From the NCBI GenBank assembly GCA_963773765.1, contig CAVZCC010000005.1, positions 372,001 to 436,000 of the forward strand: a stretch of DNA of 64,000 nt. The letters run 5' to 3'. Position numbers and translations under genes: made by a program. The notes under the pieces are model-generated. The model made no database searches, was not told where the DNA came from, and saw only the letters and a list, made by a program, of their open reading frames with translations. Shown piece by piece: positions 62,755-64,000 of the stretch. The stretch is from CAVZCC01 sp963773765 (GTDB lineage: Bacteria > Actinomycetota > Acidimicrobiia > Acidimicrobiales > Microtrichaceae). Positions within the stretch are counted from its first letter, which is position 1. Every line of letters begins with the position of its first letter.

Positions 62755-64000
62755 CTAGCGGGGTGATTCGTCGGACCCCACGATGAGCCGGGACCCGCGG
62801 TCGTAGGTGAGGTAGTTCCAGGCCCAGTTCACCAGGACGTTGGCCCGGTTGCGGAAGCCGATCAGCATCACCAGGTGCAGCACCAGCCAGGCCAGCCAGC
62901 CCAGCGGGCCGGAGAAGCGCAGCCCGCCCGGCAGCTGGGCCACGGCGTCGTGGCGGCCGATGGTGGCCATGGACCCCTTGTCCCGGTAGCGGAACGGCGT
63001 GGGGGCCCGACCCTCCAGGCCGCCGGCGATGACGCCGGCCACGTACCGGCCGGCCTGGATGGCCACCGGCGCCACCTGGGGCAGCGCCCCGCCGTCGGGT
63101 CCGGTGGCCGCGGCCAGGTCACCGATGACGAACAGCTCGGGGTGGCCCGGCACGTTGAGGTGCTCGTCCACCACCACCCGGGCCCCCCGGGTGAGCGTGC
63201 CCTCCCCCAGCTGTTCCGCCAGGACCTCCGCCAGCGGGTTGGCCCGCACCCCGGCGGTCCACACCAGCGTCGGGCTGGGGATGCGGCCGCCGTCGGTGAG
63301 CTCCACCACCTTGCCGTCGGTGCCGGCCACACCCTGGCCCAGCACGACCTCCACGCCGCGGGCCGCCAACGTCCGCCGGGCCCGCTCCGACAGCCGGGGG
63401 TGGAAGCTGGACAGCAGCACCCCGGCCGGCTCGGCCAGGATCACCCGGGCCCGTCGGACGTCCAGCGTGGGGAAGTCACGGGTCAGCACGCTGCGGTACA
63501 GCTCGGTCAGGCCGCCGGCCAGCTCCACGCCGGTGGGACCACCGCCGGCGATGACCACGTTGAGCACGCCGTCGTCGATCAGTCCGGGGTCCACCGCGGC
63601 CCGCTCGAACTGGCGCAGCACGTGGTGTCGCAGGCGGAGGGCGTCCTCCAGGCTCTTGAGCCCGAAGCCGTGCTCCGCCACACCGGGAACCCCGAAGGTG
63701 GCCGTCACCGCGCCGGCGGCCAGGACCAGCTGGTCGTACTCGACCGGGGGACCGTCCTGCATGGCCAGGCGCCGGGACCCGACGTCGATGCCGGTGACCC
63801 GGCCCAGGCGGACGTCCACGTTGCCGTGGCCGGCCACGATGCCCCGGACGGGCGAGGCGATGTCGTCGGAGTCCAGGCCGGCGGTGGCCACCTGGTACAG
63901 CAGCGGCTGGAAGGTGTGGAAGTTGTTGGCGTCCACCAGCACCACGTCCACCGGCACGTCACGGAGGTGGTTGACCAGCTCCAGGCCTCCGAACCCGGCG
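62755..64000 (-). CDS. NDH-2-type NAD(P)H dehydrogenase (5' end outside window)
   Basis: At least 415 residues; the reading frame stays open to the window edge (GFGGLELVNHL), so the N-terminal FAD-binding GxGxxG is just outside. LVDANNFHTFQPLLYQVATAG, VVIAGGGPTGVELAGGLTEL (NADH-binding), LVWTAGVRANPL and ELFVIGDLAAAT are hallmarks of type II NADH dehydrogenase. The C-terminus carries a hydrophobic segment (PLGWLAWLVLHLVMLIGF) that holds it on the membrane. It passes electrons from NADH to quinone without pumping protons. Confidence 0.9.
   Translation of the reverse strand, partial: AGFGGLELVNHLRDVPVDVVLVDANNFHTFQPLLYQVATAGLDSDDIASPVRGIVAGHGNVDVRLGRVTGIDVGSRRLAMQDGPPVEYDQLVLAAGAVTATFGVPGVAEHGFGLKSLEDALRLRHHVLRQFERAAVDPGLIDDGVLNVVIAGGGPTGVELAGGLTELYRSVLTRDFPTLDVRRARVILAEPAGVLLSSFHPRLSERARRTLAARGVEVVLGQGVAGTDGKVVELTDGGRIPSPTLVWTAGVRANPLAEVLAEQLGEGTLTRGARVVVDEHLNVPGHPELFVIGDLAAATGPDGGALPQVAPVAIQAGRYVAGVIAGGLEGRAPTPFRYRDKGSMATIGRHDAVAQLPGGLRFSGPLGWLAWLVLHLVMLIGFRNRANVLVNWAWNYLTYDRGSRLIVGSDESPR

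Overview
The window is about 70% GC with dense, mostly co-directional actinobacterial-type genes. F420-type luciferase-like oxidoreductases, eukaryote-type NADP-isocitrate dehydrogenase, GuaB3, PcrA, NlpC/P60 hydrolases, GTG starts, apparently leaderless promoters and a type IV pilus with no secretin gene in view point to a monoderm actinobacterium. Acidimicrobiia is my best guess, from gene style only. No rRNA, tRNA, transposase or CRISPR array was seen, and no gap between genes exceeds 300 bases.

Layout. 1-1843: 3'-truncated secreted beta-helix protein. 1951-5637: heterodimeric ABC exporter. 5766-8905: small cell-surface lipoprotein, aldehyde dehydrogenase, membrane-anchored matrixin-like protease. 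8981-13467: icd, an AbiEi/DUF559 nuclease-like gene between palindromes, a GH43 lipoprotein, a luciferase-like oxidoreductase. 13495-24408 (minus): type IV pilus block (large PilX-like protein, PKD minor pilin, minor pilin, pilD, pilT, major pilin, pilC, pilB). 24544-26286: metF and folD. 26392-31631 (plus): lipoprotein, PIG-V-like mannosyltransferase, GT2, ChbG/HpnK deacetylase, methyltransferase, probably a surface-glycan operon. 31674-33767: purH and purN. 33875-41120: a 2415-residue DUF11 adhesin with a LAFTG sorting tail. 41180-43258: sucD and sucC. 43437-45050: degenerate Rieske-like membrane protein and the second AbiEi/DUF559 gene, again between hairpins. 45157-51433: acyl-CoA synthetase, pcrA, dienelactone-hydrolase-like protein, NlpC/P60, oxidoreductase. 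51582-54908: copper-resistance locus (CsoR-type operator, CopZ-like chaperone, CopB-type ATPase, small membrane protein, cupredoxin). 54953-59068: coiled-coil NlpC/P60 protein, guaA, guaB3. 59188-62340: bioA-bioF-bioD. 62321-64000: small conserved protein and a 5'-truncated NDH-2-like dehydrogenase.

The candidate undescribed system is the pair of paralogous AbiEi/DUF559 (PD-(D/E)XK-like) genes at 10352-11263 and 44133-45050. Each is bracketed by two copies of its own hairpin family, and each has the same GGGG(A)CCGGTCCCC box 37-38 bases before the start codon. The two hairpin families have different cores but share an outer arm (CTYTGTNNTGC). The main competing reading is that the hairpins are ordinary terminators, since all five sit just 3' of a gene.

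Many housekeeping genes (folD, metF, purH, purN, bioA/F/D, pilB, pilC) are split by single-base shifts, most repaired by removing one C or G. I treat these as base-level errors in the sequence rather than real pseudogenes, and annotate full-length genes across them.

A second recurring signal is a -10-like TANNNT box 6-8 bases before start codons of at least nine genes, which suggests widespread leaderless transcription and fixes several starts.
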